64,000 bases of DNA from Rhizophagus clarus (GCA_015698045.1 BLAL01000313.1:310001-374000), one strand, 5' to 3'; counted from the stretch's first letter, positions 13,274 to 23,889 are shown. The notes: generated by a model not told the origin, from the letters alone. Made by a program: numbers and translations.

Positions 13274-13644
13274 CCCTATAAAAAATAAATGTCTGGAAAA
13301 TGTTATCAAAAATGTCTGGAAAATGTCTGGAATAAATCTGATGTGTCTGGAAAATGTCCACTTTTTTGGTACATGTCTGATACACTTCTGATACTTAAAA
13401 TTTTGACATGTCCTAACTTTGTCCAGAATTCGTCCAGTATTTGTTCAGTATAAAATTTTGGACAAATTCTGAACAGTTAAACCTGGACAAATTCTGGACA
13501 TAGTAAAAAAACCAGATAGACAAATTCCGGACATAAAAAAGTTCAGGACAAATTCTGGATACTATTTCCAAAAAAGGATAAATTAATTTTGTAAAAAAAT
13601 GCAAAAAGCACAAAACTGACATTCAAAACCTTTTCTGTCGTACT
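13274..13644. mobile_element. Left half of a second MITE copy, split by the giant element
   Basis: Nearly identical to the left half of the 2379-3028 MITE: it starts CCCTATAAAAAATAA, has the same TGTC(C/T)GGA octamers, and runs to TTTTCTGTCGTACT. The copy resumes at 57193 with GTACTAATTAAAATTGC, exactly where the intact copy continues, which proves insertion of the giant element into this MITE. Several differences from the intact copy are C-to-T type (TCTGG for TCCGG). Confidence 0.9.
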
Positions 13645-13692
13645 AGTAGCTGGTACCATATGATATAATTATATCATATGGTACCAGCTACT
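13645..13692. repeat. Perfect 48-bp terminal palindrome, left end
   Basis: The first 24 bases (starting AGTAGCTGGTACCATATG) are followed directly by their exact reverse complement, so the extreme end of the element can fold into a hairpin without a loop. The same 48 bp occur at 57145-57192. Such a structure would be expected if a linear genome with covalently closed hairpin ends were opened at integration; that interpretation is inference. Confidence 0.95.
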
Positions 13693-13695
13693 TGC

Positions 13696-14015
13696 CCTAG
13701 ATTATATGGTAACCTATGATCTAAAAGTAACCTATAATCTGATAGTATCCTATAATCTAAAAGTAACCTATAATCTGATAGTAACCTATAATCTAATAGT
13801 AGCCTATAATCTAATAAATATAATCTAATGGTAACCATATAATCTAATAATATAATCTAATGGTATCAATGTAATCTATTTTTGAGTATCTTTATGACTT
13901 TCTAGATATTCTTTTATTTATTTCCTGCTATATTTAAATTGGTACCATATAGTCTAAAGGTAACAATACCATATAGTCTAATGGTAACCTTATAATCTAG
14001 TGGTACCACTTTTCT
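13696..14015. repeat. Subterminal array of GTAACCTATAATCTAA-type repeats
   Basis: Roughly a dozen degenerate copies of an 18-20 bp word, about GTAACCTATAATCTAATA, lie just inside the terminal palindrome; some have GGTACC. The mirror-image array is at 56825-57140. Related words (CTATAACCTAAGGGTTAC, CATAACCTAA) recur internally at 20030-20085 upstream of the recombinase gene. Clustered short subterminal repeats are typical binding sites for transposition or replication initiator proteins, but no such role is shown here. Confidence 0.8.
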
Positions 14016-15056
14016 TCTTACTCCTAACCTTCTTACTCGTCAAATTCTATATTGTGAGTGTTGGCCTTCTGTGCCTGTTTGGAACCCAAGTTCTATATCG
14101 AGGAGATGGTCTTTTACATCCGTTTGGAACTCTGGTTCCATATTGAGGGTACTGGTCTTCTGCACCTGTTTGGGTACCAGATTTCATATCGAGGTATTTA
14201 CCTTTTTGCGCCTATTTGGTTGCCTTTCTAGATCCCAAAATGTGGTAAAAAAATTATCGTGTTGGGTGGCGCAGTAGATCTGCGATTAATTTCAGCCGGC
14301 ACTATACCACAATTTCGGCCGATCTTTTTGGCATGTGATTCGAGGATCCAGCTTGGCTCCATGATGGTGACTTGATAGTGTCCTGGAACTCTCCTGGAGC
14401 TGTCATGGAACTGGCAGAGAACTAGAGTGGTTCTATTAGTTTGCCAGTTTCAGACCACTTGTATGCTATATATGCTAGCTTGGATGCCGAATTATTATAT
14501 CCAAAGATCTGGCCGAATTTATAGAATAGTATTGGCCGAAATTAGGCAAAAACTGACTGCGCCTTACTGCGCCATGGTCACGTGATCCTGTTCTGGCCCG
14601 GAACACCCTCACATAAGTTACTTGATCAGCCATAGATAAAAAAATCGGTTAAATTTGGCTGGCACTATATAGCATGTAATTCTAGCGGGCTAGTGACGGG
14701 CTAGTGATGGGAATGTTCTGTGAATGTTTCTGAAACCCAATATATATGCATTTGTGCCCCAAAAAAAATGTCTAAACAAGTACAAATTACAAATCCTGAG
14801 AAGCCACTAAAAGAATAATGTGCCGTGGCATGATGATCGATTGACATCTTGCAATAAGCCAGAATTAAGCCATATTTTAAACCAGGATTAGGCCATGATG
14901 TTTAAGCCATATTTAAGCCATATTTTAAGACGAAAGCTGAGCTCAATTTTTATTATAAATATGATATCTTTCTTCGCTACTCTGCACCAGTGCTATTAAT
15001 AGTATACCAAATATTCATTGCACTTCCAATTCAATAACCAATTCAACAATGAAAAA

Positions 15057-15475
15057 ATGAGATTCTGCACCATTATTTGCATTGCCGTATGTATAAATTT
15101 TCTTGAAGTTTGAATTGATGCTAAGATCCTAACTATTCAATTTTCATTTAATAGGTTATGGCTTTTGCCTACTCGACATTAGTTTCTGCCACAGATGTCC
15201 TACTCTATAAATCAAGCAACTGTGATGATAAAATTGATAAAACTCCTGTGTCCATTTCTCTCTGTGGTTGCAAAAATCTTGATCTGACAAAATTCCAATC
15301 AATTAAAGTCACCGACCGGAATATAGTTCTTGCGACTTTTGATGGTAATTCACAATGCTTACCTGGGTTTGGTAGCGCTCCCATTATTTTAAATCCTGCG
15401 GGAGCAGATCCATTATGTCACAATTTATTCAATGGGAAACCCAATACAGGCATAATGGCTCTTTTTAAACTTTAG
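15057..15475 (+). CDS. Small secreted protein, left TIR copy, one intron
   Basis: Exon 1 is 15057-15086 (MRFCTIICIA) and exon 2 is 15155-15475, joined over a 68-nt intron starting GTATGT and ending TAATAG, with a CTAAC branch-like site. The spliced product is about 116 residues with a clear N-terminal signal peptide (hydrophobic ICIAVMAFAYSTLVSA), then a Cys-containing mature part (NCDDKID, SLCGCKNLDL, QCLPGFG, DPLCHNLF). No family is recognised. It lies wholly within the TIR, so the element carries two copies. The intron and signal peptide are eukaryotic features. A secreted, possibly host- or plant-facing, peptide is plausible but unproven. Confidence 0.72.
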
Positions 15476-16114
15476 AAAAAAATAATTTCTCAGCAAAAGG
15501 GTCGCTTAATTAAAAAGCAATCTATTGAATACATTACAGATTAGTTTTCTTACTATGTATATTATATAATGTGCAATTGCATATTAGAAATTTGACATTT
15601 TAATAAATTAATCTCAGACTATAACTAAAAACAGTTGTTTTACTGTATACAGTATACTTTCAGAATATTTATTCCTGAGATTCAACTTGTTTTTTTATCA
15701 CAAGCTGTCACTAGTGTCACCAGTTAGTATACAGAACTAGTGACAGAACTAGTGACGGGTTTGCTATCTTTCTTAAGGTTATTATGCTATTTTATTCCTT
15801 TCTTAATTACTGTCACTAGTGTCACTAGTAAAAGAGTAGTAAATTTCTAGGAAAAAAATCGAAATTTTTCTATGCTATTCTAATGCTGTATATGTATCGT
15901 GATATAGTGTATGTATGATACTGTATATATGTGGTGCGTGTATATATGCTATAAAAAATAAAAAATAAAAAAAGTTAAGAGACTCGAATTTTTTCCAGTG
16001 ACGCTAGTGACACCGGTGACACCCATCAAGAAGACTTTCTTTCGGCCTAGAATTCCTAAAGAGCCTATCGTCTGTATCACAAGCTTCTGTCACAAGCTTT
16101 TTTTTCCTGTGACA
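15476..16114. promoter_or_regulatory. Cluster of TGTCACTAGTGTCAC-type motifs in left TIR
   Basis: Between about 15705 and 16110 the words GTCACTAGTGTCAC, ACTAGTGACAG, CTAGTGACACCGGTGACAC and CTTGTGACAG recur in both orientations. They lie between the convergent secreted-protein and zinc-protein genes. The same cluster is mirrored at 54718-55130. Spacing is irregular. Possible roles are recognition by an element-encoded replication or integration protein; only the repetition is seen. Confidence 0.6.
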
Positions 16115-16396
16115 CTAGCAACAAGTTGTATCATTTTCATTTATCTCTAAATTACCTACCAGTATCTCTGCCGAAGCTAAGTCTACCATCCTTTTCCGAT
16201 AGTATTGTTCCCTTTTACAGTGCTTTCTAGCATGATCATTGCAATATCCATATCCAGAATAAGATAATTTTCCACATTCTTTGCAAAATACCTGAAAAGG
16301 AGAATTGCGATGAATAAAACATCCTTCCGGATGGTAGCATCCTCGATTGCAAATCTTACCACTCCTGTGGATATAAGTACATCGATAAAATACCAT
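16115..16396 (-). CDS. Small Cys/His-rich zinc-binding protein, left TIR copy
   Basis: Intact 93-residue frame starting MVFYRCTYIHRSG. Cys/His ligands are spaced as paired fingers: C6...C16..C20...C26..H29, then C38..C41...C51..H54 and later Cys. The second half is Lys/Arg-rich (KHCKREQYYRKRM). No named family is recognised; a small treble-clef or zinc-ribbon DNA-binding protein is plausible. An almost identical copy with a few substitutions is at 54436-54717 in the other TIR. Its ATG is about 140 bp from the divergently transcribed primase-helicase start, so both share one upstream region. Both arm copies remain open, suggesting a useful function. Confidence 0.75.
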   Translation of the reverse strand: MVFYRCTYIHRSGKICNRGCYHPEGCFIHRNSPFQVFCKECGKLSYSGYGYCNDHARKHCKREQYYRKRMVDLASAEILVGNLEINENDTTCC

Positions 16397-16535
16397 TTTT
16401 AATAACTATGGATAGTTGATTTATATATCGATCTATATAGTTCGGAATTAATTTTCATTTTAAACTTTTTTCTCCCGGAGTATATAGTTTCTCTCGAACT
16501 GTATATTTGCGATATAATATCCGAAAATTTGTACT

Positions 16536-19500
16536 ATGACTGAACATTCTGAGCTTTCAGAGTTCCTCTCCTCTGATGCCCTCGCCCCGTACTATCAAGG
16601 ATACAGAGCCTCGGATATAGGTGCATCTCTATATAAAATTCGAGATGATAGTGTTAAACCAAGGCATTTCCTTGGTGCAGACGATGCAGATGAAATAGAA
16701 GCCATACTATCGTGAGGGCCACTCCTTACACGAATTTATTGATGGAGATGAGCTACTACGTCCTGTTATAGACTTTGATTTGCCAATAGAAACATTAAAT
16801 GCTATAACTCCCAAGCTTTCAGGCGGTCAGGTAAAAAATTCACTTTGTTGTGCCTTCAGAGATACTTGCCTAGAAATATTCCCAGAATGGGATAAAGAAA
16901 CTTTAACTATTGCCGAAAGTAGTGATGAGAAAAAAATATCTCTCCATGTTTCAACCTTTGGCATGAGACTTCCAAATATTCCTCAGGTCACGATGTTCAC
17001 TGAGTTTATTCGTAAAAAACTTCCGACAGCTCTACAAGAAAATAGCATTATCGATAACATAGCAAACAAATGTTCATTCTCCTTGCGGATGCTTGGATCA
17101 CCCAAATACAATGAAAAAACTGGAGAACATATTTGTGTGAAAAAAGCTATTCGTCCCAAAAATGAAACAATCTTTGACTTTATGATTCGCCCACCCAATG
17201 ATGAATCAGAAGTCATCAAGAACAGTCCTCTCTTGGTTGTTTCGAAAGCAAAAATGGAGGGATGTCCTAGCACAAATAATGTTATCACCGATGCTGAATT
17301 CGAACTAGTAGAGACATTACTTCAAGAAGCTAGCATCGAAGGGTATAGTCTCTCATATCCATCTGAAAATTTTCCCAACAAATTTCCACTATCACGCATC
17401 TCTCCATCGCACTGCCCAATATGTGACCGAGAACATGATAGTGATCATGGATATATTATTCGAAATAAAAAATCCTACAGCTTTTTCTGCTACCGGGCAA
17501 ACAATGATAGGGAACCCGGATCTAGAAAACCTTCGAAAAAGCTTACTATTAGTGAAACTGCCTTGGATCGAGAACAAAAGCTCCCAAGTTATACAAAACT
17601 AGACCGATCCAGAATTTCTGACCCAAATGACCGTTTCGTATGGGGAGATTTAATTGATATAAGCACCTCTGGGCGAAAATTTTCTCGTAATGAAGTTTAT
17701 GAAGCAATACAGGCAACGGTCGCCTGTATTCAAACAACATCAAGATTATGGGTGCTCAAAATAGAGGATATGAATGGTGGACTTTATTTTGATATGGCGC
17801 CAAAGCTAGATCTTGCCAAGTATGAAGTTAACTTGCTTGAGCTAGGTGGGGAGGGGGTGAAGTTAATTAACTTAATAGATTGGGCGGTTACTAAAGGTCT
17901 AATCCTTTACCACAATATTAATTTTCTACCGTATCCGCTGAATAGTCCAGTTCCCAATACAAAGTTCTTTAACCTTTTCATAGGATTTTTGGCTAAGCCA
18001 GTGGTGGAAATTAATCCCGAAATCATGGATCCTATTCTCTGGCATACGAAGAATATAATCAGTAATGAAAATATGGAGCTTCACAAATATCTTTGGAATT
18101 GGTGGGAATATTTAGTGCAGAAGCCAGAAAAAAAGCCTCGGTTGATCTTAGTCTTAAAGTTTACACTACAGCAGTGTGGAAAAAATATTATCACTGACTT
18201 TATTGGTGACAAAGTCCTAGGGGAACATCTCCATTATGCTACATCAGATTTGGAGAAAATTCTTGGGCGATTTAATAGTGCTATTCAAGCTCGAAAACTT
18301 ATTGTTATGAACGAGATGGAATGTCTAGTGGGAAATGGCATAAATTTAATGGACATCTTAAATCCCTTATAACGGAAGGAATGGTGTCTATAGAGCGTAA
18401 GGGTATTGAAACAAAGCGAATTAGAGATTTCACCAGATTTATGGTTACAAGCAACCAGGATGCTCCGCTCAAAATAGATATAGGGGATTCTCGTGTAGTC
18501 TGTTTTGATGTGTCTTCACGATGTAGAGGAAATACAGTATATTTTAAGCAACTAGGAAAAGTTCTTGACCATCCCGATGCACCAGGAGTAGTCATGAGAT
18601 ATCTTCTTAGTCGCGACCTCTCAGACTTTGAACCACAAGAAATTCCTGTAACTAAAATGAAGATAAAAACAATGCGAGACCAATTACCTAATCCCATCCG
18701 ATTTATAATTGACTATATTTCTTCATGGTGTGGGGTTAAAATAGCCAGTCCAAGTCGTACATTATTATATCAGAAGTATCTTGAATGGTGTGAAGAGAAT
18801 GGTGAAAAGCCATTTTCTAATAACATTACCGGGAAGAAATTTTCAGATATTGGTATTGAGAGCAAACAAGCGCGAACAGGTGGCGGAAAAAGGGAATGGC
18901 AATATATACTTGACCGCTCCAAGATCGTAGCCAAGCTCCGTGAATCTGGCTTAGGTGATATGGAAGAATTTTCTGATATACCTCAAGACGACTTGCCCGA
19001 AAATGAGACTACAGACATACCCATACTCAATGTGCCAGAAACCGTCCTAGAGGGACCAACTATTTCACAGAAAATAATCCCGCCTCAGCCAGAGCGCCAT
19101 AACAGAGTAGCCGATAGAAAGAATACGCCTTCACCTAATACCAGTAAAGATAAAAAGGCCAGTAATCAGGACGATTCGACTCAGGCACTTTTCGACTATA
19201 TGGCAGAAGATACACGTGCTCCGGTCACCTCAACAGGTCCTGAAGGGACCACATCTGGCACATCTGAAACTTCTAAACAACTTGAGCCAGAAATCGATAA
19301 GCCTGAAGTCAGTAAACCATCCAAATATATCAAGCCTAGTAGTAATGAACTATCATCTACCATACTTCTGGCTAGACAAGAGCGAGAAGAGCGCCTCAGG
19401 AAATGGGCTATTGATCATGGCGAAGATCCAGACATATTCGTGACCATCACAGAAAAAGATATCAGACTATCCCATGAATATCGAGACAGGATGATGTCGG

Positions 19501-19703
19501 ACGCAGATGCCGTCGATTTTGCGAAAGAAGACGGTATGAATGTAAACGATATATTTTATATGTCTAGGAGAGAAAGGCTAATAAGTGAAGAAATATATCT
19601 CCACAACTTCGAGAATGCAGGTAAGCCCCAGACATATGTTTATGACGATGAGGAGTGGCAAAAGGGTATTAGCATACTTCAAGAGAACGGTCACCTATGG
19701 TAG
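16536..19703 (+). pseudogene. Archaeo-eukaryotic primase fused to D5-like superfamily 3 helicase, two frameshifts
   Basis: Predicted replicative primase-helicase of about 1,055 residues. It starts [10 protein letters not shown] at 16536, inside the TIR. A frameshift near 16710 follows. The next frame gives RPVIDFDLP, which fits the hDhD metal-binding motif of archaeo-eukaryotic primases, then a zinc knuckle CPICDREHD...FFCYR as in UL52-like primases. A D5-type helicase follows: a P-loop-like segment (LQQCGKN, lacking the usual first glycine), Walker B-like KLIVMNEM, and after a second frameshift near 18318 the sensor segment FMVTSNQDAPL and SRCRGN. The C-terminal tail is Pro/Ser-rich and then charged. 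Missing bases explain both frameshifts, so the gene is probably dead. Primase-helicase plus PolB implies the element replicated its own DNA. Confidence 0.82.
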
Positions 19704-20091
19704 GTTTGATATCGACAAGAAATGACAAAAAATATAAGCATACTCAGCGCAAGCGCAGAGAATGGTATGCTTTGGTAAAGAGCGAATAAGAGTGGATTAA
19801 TAAATATTATATATTATTCCAAATTATTATTATTATTTTTTTCGCATATCCTATCTACCCGCAATTTTCAAATATATGCAAAACATATTCTGGCCGGAGC
19901 AGGTGGCCCCAAAGAGACCTCCCATAAGTTATATATTTTTTCCTTTTCTCTAACCCTCCGATAGCTTTCACCGACCATGAGGTAGTGAAATATCGGGAAT
20001 ATTTTTTTTCGAATTGAAGTTTCTCAGATATACTATAACCTAAGGGTTACATATAATCTAACAGATACTCATAACCTAAATTCACATTGTC
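19704..20091. other. Intergenic region with internal copies of the subterminal repeat word
   Basis: No gene. At 20030-20085 it contains TATAACCTAAGGGTTAC, ATATAATCTAAC and CTCATAACCTAAA, related to the subterminal arrays at the element ends. They lie directly upstream of the recombinase start and could be binding sites or remnants. Confidence 0.5.
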
Positions 20092-21232
20092 ATGTCCGCG
20101 ATTATAACAAAGTACGTTGCAGACCACAAACTCAATAAAGATATGAGTAATGAAGAACTTAGCCAACACGCTCCAGCATTATTTGAGCTTTTGACAGATA
20201 AACTAAAAAGACTCAAGGGTCGTCAGCGCTTACAGGAGGGCTATAGTTTTAGCAAAGAACAGGTATTTCTATTGATTCCTGACCAGAGAATTGAGCGGTG
20301 CGTAAGTCAAGTAACTTTTCAGGAAGGAGGGAGTCTGTCTAGGACCGGACCAGAAGCAGAAATTAATATATGTCAAGTATCTGATATCATCCCAGAAGGC
20401 GAGACTATAAGAGAAATGGCTCAGCGTATCATCCGGGATAATCTTAGTGAAAGAGATGTAAAAGCGATATCTAGAGCCTTAGTGGAAACATCCACTGATG
20501 CCGTTGTTGCCTTATCTCGTCTCTCTAGGCTTCGAAGAGAATTGCGAATCCTCAATGCTCCAAAGGAAATAATTTCTGCTACATTGATTCCGGAGATAAC
20601 CAGAGCATCTAATAAAATCCAACAGGAGCGTACAGAGCAACGTAAAAATGAAGGACTTCATTATCCAGACCACTTCTCGTTAGAATCGGTTAAGGAACGG
20701 CTAGATGCGTATGATGTATCTAATACACCCGATAAACAGGCCCTAGCTGATGTAATGATCATGCTCTGTATCCGCCCTGCTGAAATTAAAAACTTGCGCA
20801 TAGCAAATAGAGGTGTAACTGGATACGCAAAAAACTGAGGCCAACAGGATATTCCTCGGGTGTTTAAATCACTGGAAAAAAATGAGGAGCGGGCTAGGCA
20901 ATTACTTACATGGATTCAGGAAGCAATTTCTTCCGGATAGTTAAGAGACCCTGGAAAGCCTAGATCGACATACTTAAGTTCATTTCTGAAAAAAGATGAA
21001 TATATTCCTAAACCCTATGAGCCATTACTCACGCAAATTAGGGGCGGTATTTGCTTCTGTAGTGCATGGGCCTAAAAATCCGTCAAAAGCCAATACTTAT
21101 GCCAGTGAAGCACTTCGCCACAGTCCTGACAATCATACTTCTCCATCTGATAGATATACTATAGTTAATTTCAGAAGGAGAGGGCAACCTTATGATCAAG
21201 CAAAACCATTCTGGATTTCTGATGAAAACTAA
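20092..21232 (+). pseudogene. Tyrosine recombinase-like protein, two stops and one frameshift
   Basis: N-terminal helical region (about 200 residues), then the catalytic-type core: LCIRPAEIKNLRI, whose Arg fits the first conserved box of tyrosine recombinases, and near the end ASEALRHSPDNHTSPSDRY, where His and the terminal Tyr fit the H..R/Y box. Similar proteins are abundant in Rhizophagus genomes. In-frame TGA (after GYAKN, near 20836) and TAG (after ISSG, near 20938) are each one C-to-T step from Arg or Gln codons. A one-base shift near 21015-21030 moves into the last frame. A tyrosine recombinase beside an rve integrase may serve excision, resolution of concatemers or telomeres, or integration of a different form; which of these is unknown. 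Confidence 0.7.
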
Positions 21233-21350
21233 TCACATACTGTATATGGATTAGAGGATCGGAAGGGCGTTACCTCCGGTAACCCTGGTCATTTATTAAT
21301 TTTATTTTTCCGCTCGAGGCAAGATATATCATATATAAAATATCACGAAA

Positions 21351-21833
21351 ATGCTAACCGATCAAAATCATTCACCTGATAGTACCCCCACCGAGCAGGG
21401 AGTTAACAGGTGTACAGAAAAAATAGTCCGATTATTAGAGACAGACAAGCAAAATGCAGAAGTATATAGTGCACTTTCCAGTATAAGAGAGACACTAAAG
21501 AAACAATTCGAAGATTGTCATCCCCAATATAACACTTTAGAAAAGAGGGTTAAAAGACTGGAAAGGGATGTCTATTCCTTAAAAGACGAATTGGATGATC
21601 CAGAGGTATGTGTGAATAGGGAAACTGTGATTGACTTAATTCATAAAATAGTTCCCTCGCTGATTGGTAAGAAAGATAAGGATTCCTCCTATTCGTCTGA
21701 GTCTTCCGAAGATTCTGACTCAGTTGAAATAATTGAGGTAAGAGAAAAAAAAGTTGTCCCTCATGCTTTAGCGCCTTTGGTTAAGCAACGAAGAAGGGTA
21801 CGACCAAGAAAGGTTAAGCGGTTTGTAGTTTGA
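21351..21833 (+). CDS. Coiled-coil protein with acidic Ser-rich and basic C-terminal segments
   Basis: Intact 160-residue frame. Residues about 20-95 are helical with heptad-like leucines (SIRETLKKQFED, LEKRVKRLERDVYSLKDEL). A Ser/Glu/Asp tract follows (SSYSSESSEDSDSVEIIEV), then a basic tail rich in Arg/Lys ending RRRVRPRKVKRFVV, a possible nuclear localisation or nucleic-acid-binding segment. No family is recognised. It sits just downstream of the recombinase in the same orientation. Confidence 0.55.
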   Translation: MLTDQNHSPDSTPTEQGVNRCTEKIVRLLETDKQNAEVYSALSSIRETLKKQFEDCHPQYNTLEKRVKRLERDVYSLKDELDDPEVCVNRETVIDLIHKIVPSLIGKKDKDSSYSSESSEDSDSVEIIEVREKKVVPHALAPLVKQRRRVRPRKVKRFVV

Positions 21834-21903
21834 AGTGGGCCAAGCCAGGTGCTTTGCTATTTTTTCGATTAGAGATATTAAGTTTAATATATAAATAATC
21901 AAA

Positions 21904-22275
21904 ATGGAAAGTGACCAACCGGTTGGAGGCGTTCAAAAAAACAAGGCATTCAGGGTAAAGCATCTGACGGCCTTAACCAATATTCCGTCCAAGTCTACTT
22001 CACCTGAGACTAGTTCATCTGAATCAAACTCATCCGAGTCTGGCTCATCATCTGAGACTAGTTCATCCGAATCTAGTTCGTCATCTGGTAGTTCGTCTGA
22101 ATCTAGTTCCTCATCCGAGACTAGCTCATCCGAATCTGGTTCATCTGATTCTGATATTGATGAAATAGTAAAGATGATTAAGCATCAAAGGATTTGGAAA
22201 CAGATCAGGAAGCGCCAAAGGGGAGTTTTAGAAGAAGAATGCATATCTTCCATTCGGAAGATTTTTTCTGATTGA
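21904..22275 (+). CDS. Ser/Glu repeat protein with SSSES low-complexity core
   Basis: Intact 123-residue frame. The centre (about residues 35-80) is built from repeats of ETSSSES/SSSSGSSSES, encoded by imperfect TCATCTGAGACTAGT units at about 22000-22150. It is flanked by a basic N-terminal part and a Lys/Arg/Ile-rich C-terminus. Disordered, probably heavily phosphorylatable. The function is unknown. The repeats make expansion or contraction by slippage likely. Confidence 0.5.
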   Translation: MESDQPVGGVQKNKAFRVKHLTALTNIPSKSTSPETSSSESNSSESGSSSETSSSESSSSSGSSSESSSSSETSSSESGSSDSDIDEIVKMIKHQRIWKQIRKRQRGVLEEECISSIRKIFSD

Positions 22276-22296
22276 AAGAAATTCTAACCATATAAA

Positions 22297-22662
22297 ATGC
22301 ATACAGTTAATTTACTAGAACAACTTCCGCCTGAACTATTACCATTCATTCTAAAGTATCTTCCAGAATGTGACCTAGAAAATTCTCGCAATATAAATAA
22401 TATATGGGAAAGAGAGGCGAATCTTGAATGGCGTAAAAGAATGGAATTTTTATTTGGGAGAATAGTTCAAGGCAATTATACAGTAAAGGAATATTATTCG
22501 AAACTGAAAGAGTGTAATTTAAGCAAAGACTATCCAGAATGGCTTCTTAAAAATCTATTCATCGAAGGATTATCACCCGAGAATAAGACAAAAGTTCTTA
22601 TGGATGGTTTAATAGAGCTTGGGTTAGATGAGATAGTAGAAAGCCTTAGTCTGGAGCAGTGA
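22297..22662 (+). CDS. F-box-like protein with a Gag-like C-terminal half
   Basis: 121 residues, intact. Residues 5-30 (LLEQLPPELLPFILKYLPECDLENS) fit an F-box, the SKP1-binding motif of SCF ubiquitin ligases. The C-terminal half (VKEYYSKLKEC, then EWLLKNLFIEGLSPENKTKVL) resembles the end of retrotransposon Gag capsid domains, where F..GL is typical. If both readings hold, it could bring Gag-like particles or other cargo to the ubiquitin system. The Gag reading is tentative. Confidence 0.5.
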   Translation: MHTVNLLEQLPPELLPFILKYLPECDLENSRNINNIWEREANLEWRKRMEFLFGRIVQGNYTVKEYYSKLKECNLSKDYPEWLLKNLFIEGLSPENKTKVLMDGLIELGLDEIVESLSLEQ

Positions 22663-22717
22663 TCGTGTATTTTACATTTTTTCCGTTTAAAGATATAACA
22701 TATAATATGCACTATGT

Positions 22718-23874
22718 ATGGCGCAATCAAGCATCTTATATTTACCAGAACTATTAGAGCAGATTCTATATTTTCTAGCAGTAGATAAGACACTGTATCC
22801 CACTTCATTTGTTTCCCGATTGTGGTACAGATATTCTATGGGAACGCATCGAGCTAAAGGGGAATAACCGGAGGTATGGCTATAATGTTAATAATCGTTT
22901 TCGATTGGAAAATTTTGTAAAAATAATGTGCGGAAAGAATAAACCAGCTTATGCCTCAAATGTAACCTATCTAGAAATTTCAAATTACTATCGACTTTCA
23001 GATAAAAAAATAAAAAGTATTGTGAATACATTTCCGAATATAATTCATTTAAATTTCAAAGAAAGTATAGGTTTTGCTAATAGATCACTATTTATAATAG
23101 CGGAATCGTATCCTAATTTGAGATATCTCAATCTGTGGGACGCCCGATAAAGGTATATATGCGATCGTAGGATCATGCCATAAATTAGAATATCTAAATA
23201 TTTCCTACTGCAGAAATATTACCGATAAATCTTTGTTTGTAATTGCAGATAATTGTCATGATTTACAAGAGTTCCATTTTGCCGAAGCACGTTGGATCAC
23301 AGATAAATCTATAAGTTGCATCTTGAACTCATGCCTAAATTTACAAATTCTTGATATTGCATATAGTATGGGGGGAGTGTCAAAGATGCTAGTATGTTAA
23401 TACAGAGATGTCTCAGCATAGAATATCTTGACTTTGCTGATGTCATGGCTTTCTGTAATGATGCATTAATTGTGGCTATCATCAGAGGATCTCCAAATTT
23501 AAGACATTTAGAGATCGGTCATAATGATATTGGTGATGAGGTTACTGAAGCACTGGCCCATTCTTGCCGTAAATTAGAATATCTTGATCTAAGTGGTTGT
23601 ACATTTATTAGTGAATTATCAATCTGCAATGTTATTCGCTCCTGCCCGAAGATTCAGCATCTCAGCCTTGGATGTTGCAATATTACCAGTACCACTATGA
23701 AAAGAAATTGCTCGTTCACGCCCCAATTTAAAATTTCTTGATTTGGAGGGGTGTAGAAATATCAGCAAAGAAGCCATGGACCAGCTAAATCCAAATATTC
23801 ATATCGAATTTGATGAAGATTACTGTTCCGATTCAGAATCTTCTAGCTCTGAAACCGAATCAGAGTCTGAATAA
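22718..23874 (+). pseudogene. F-box/leucine-rich-repeat protein, at least four frameshifts
   Basis: Starts at ATG 22718 (MAQSSILYLPELLEQILYF), an F-box-like start followed by VSRLW. Cysteine-containing LRRs follow (repeated C..LEYL.(I/L)..C..I.D..(L/I)..I...C) up to an acidic Ser/Glu tail ending at 23874, about 385 residues once reading-frame slips are allowed. Frame changes occur near 22800, 23145 (two bases missing), 23375 (G run) and 23702 (A run). Family knowledge: such proteins are substrate receptors of SCF E3 ligases. The damage makes this copy a pseudogene, although the LRR pattern is well kept, so decay is recent. Confidence 0.75.
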
Positions 23875-23889
23875 TCTAGCTAGTCCGGA

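Larger units (their letters stand above)
13645..16586. repeat. Left terminal inverted repeat, about 2.94 kb
   Basis: Inverted counterpart of 54246-57192. The match runs from the outer palindrome, through a subterminal repeat array, a secreted-protein gene, a TGTCAC motif cluster and a zinc-binding protein gene, into the first roughly 17 codons of the primase-helicase. Scattered differences between the arms are mostly transitions; for example CTCTGG on the left corresponds to CTTTGG on the right in the stretch near 14130. Confidence 0.92.
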
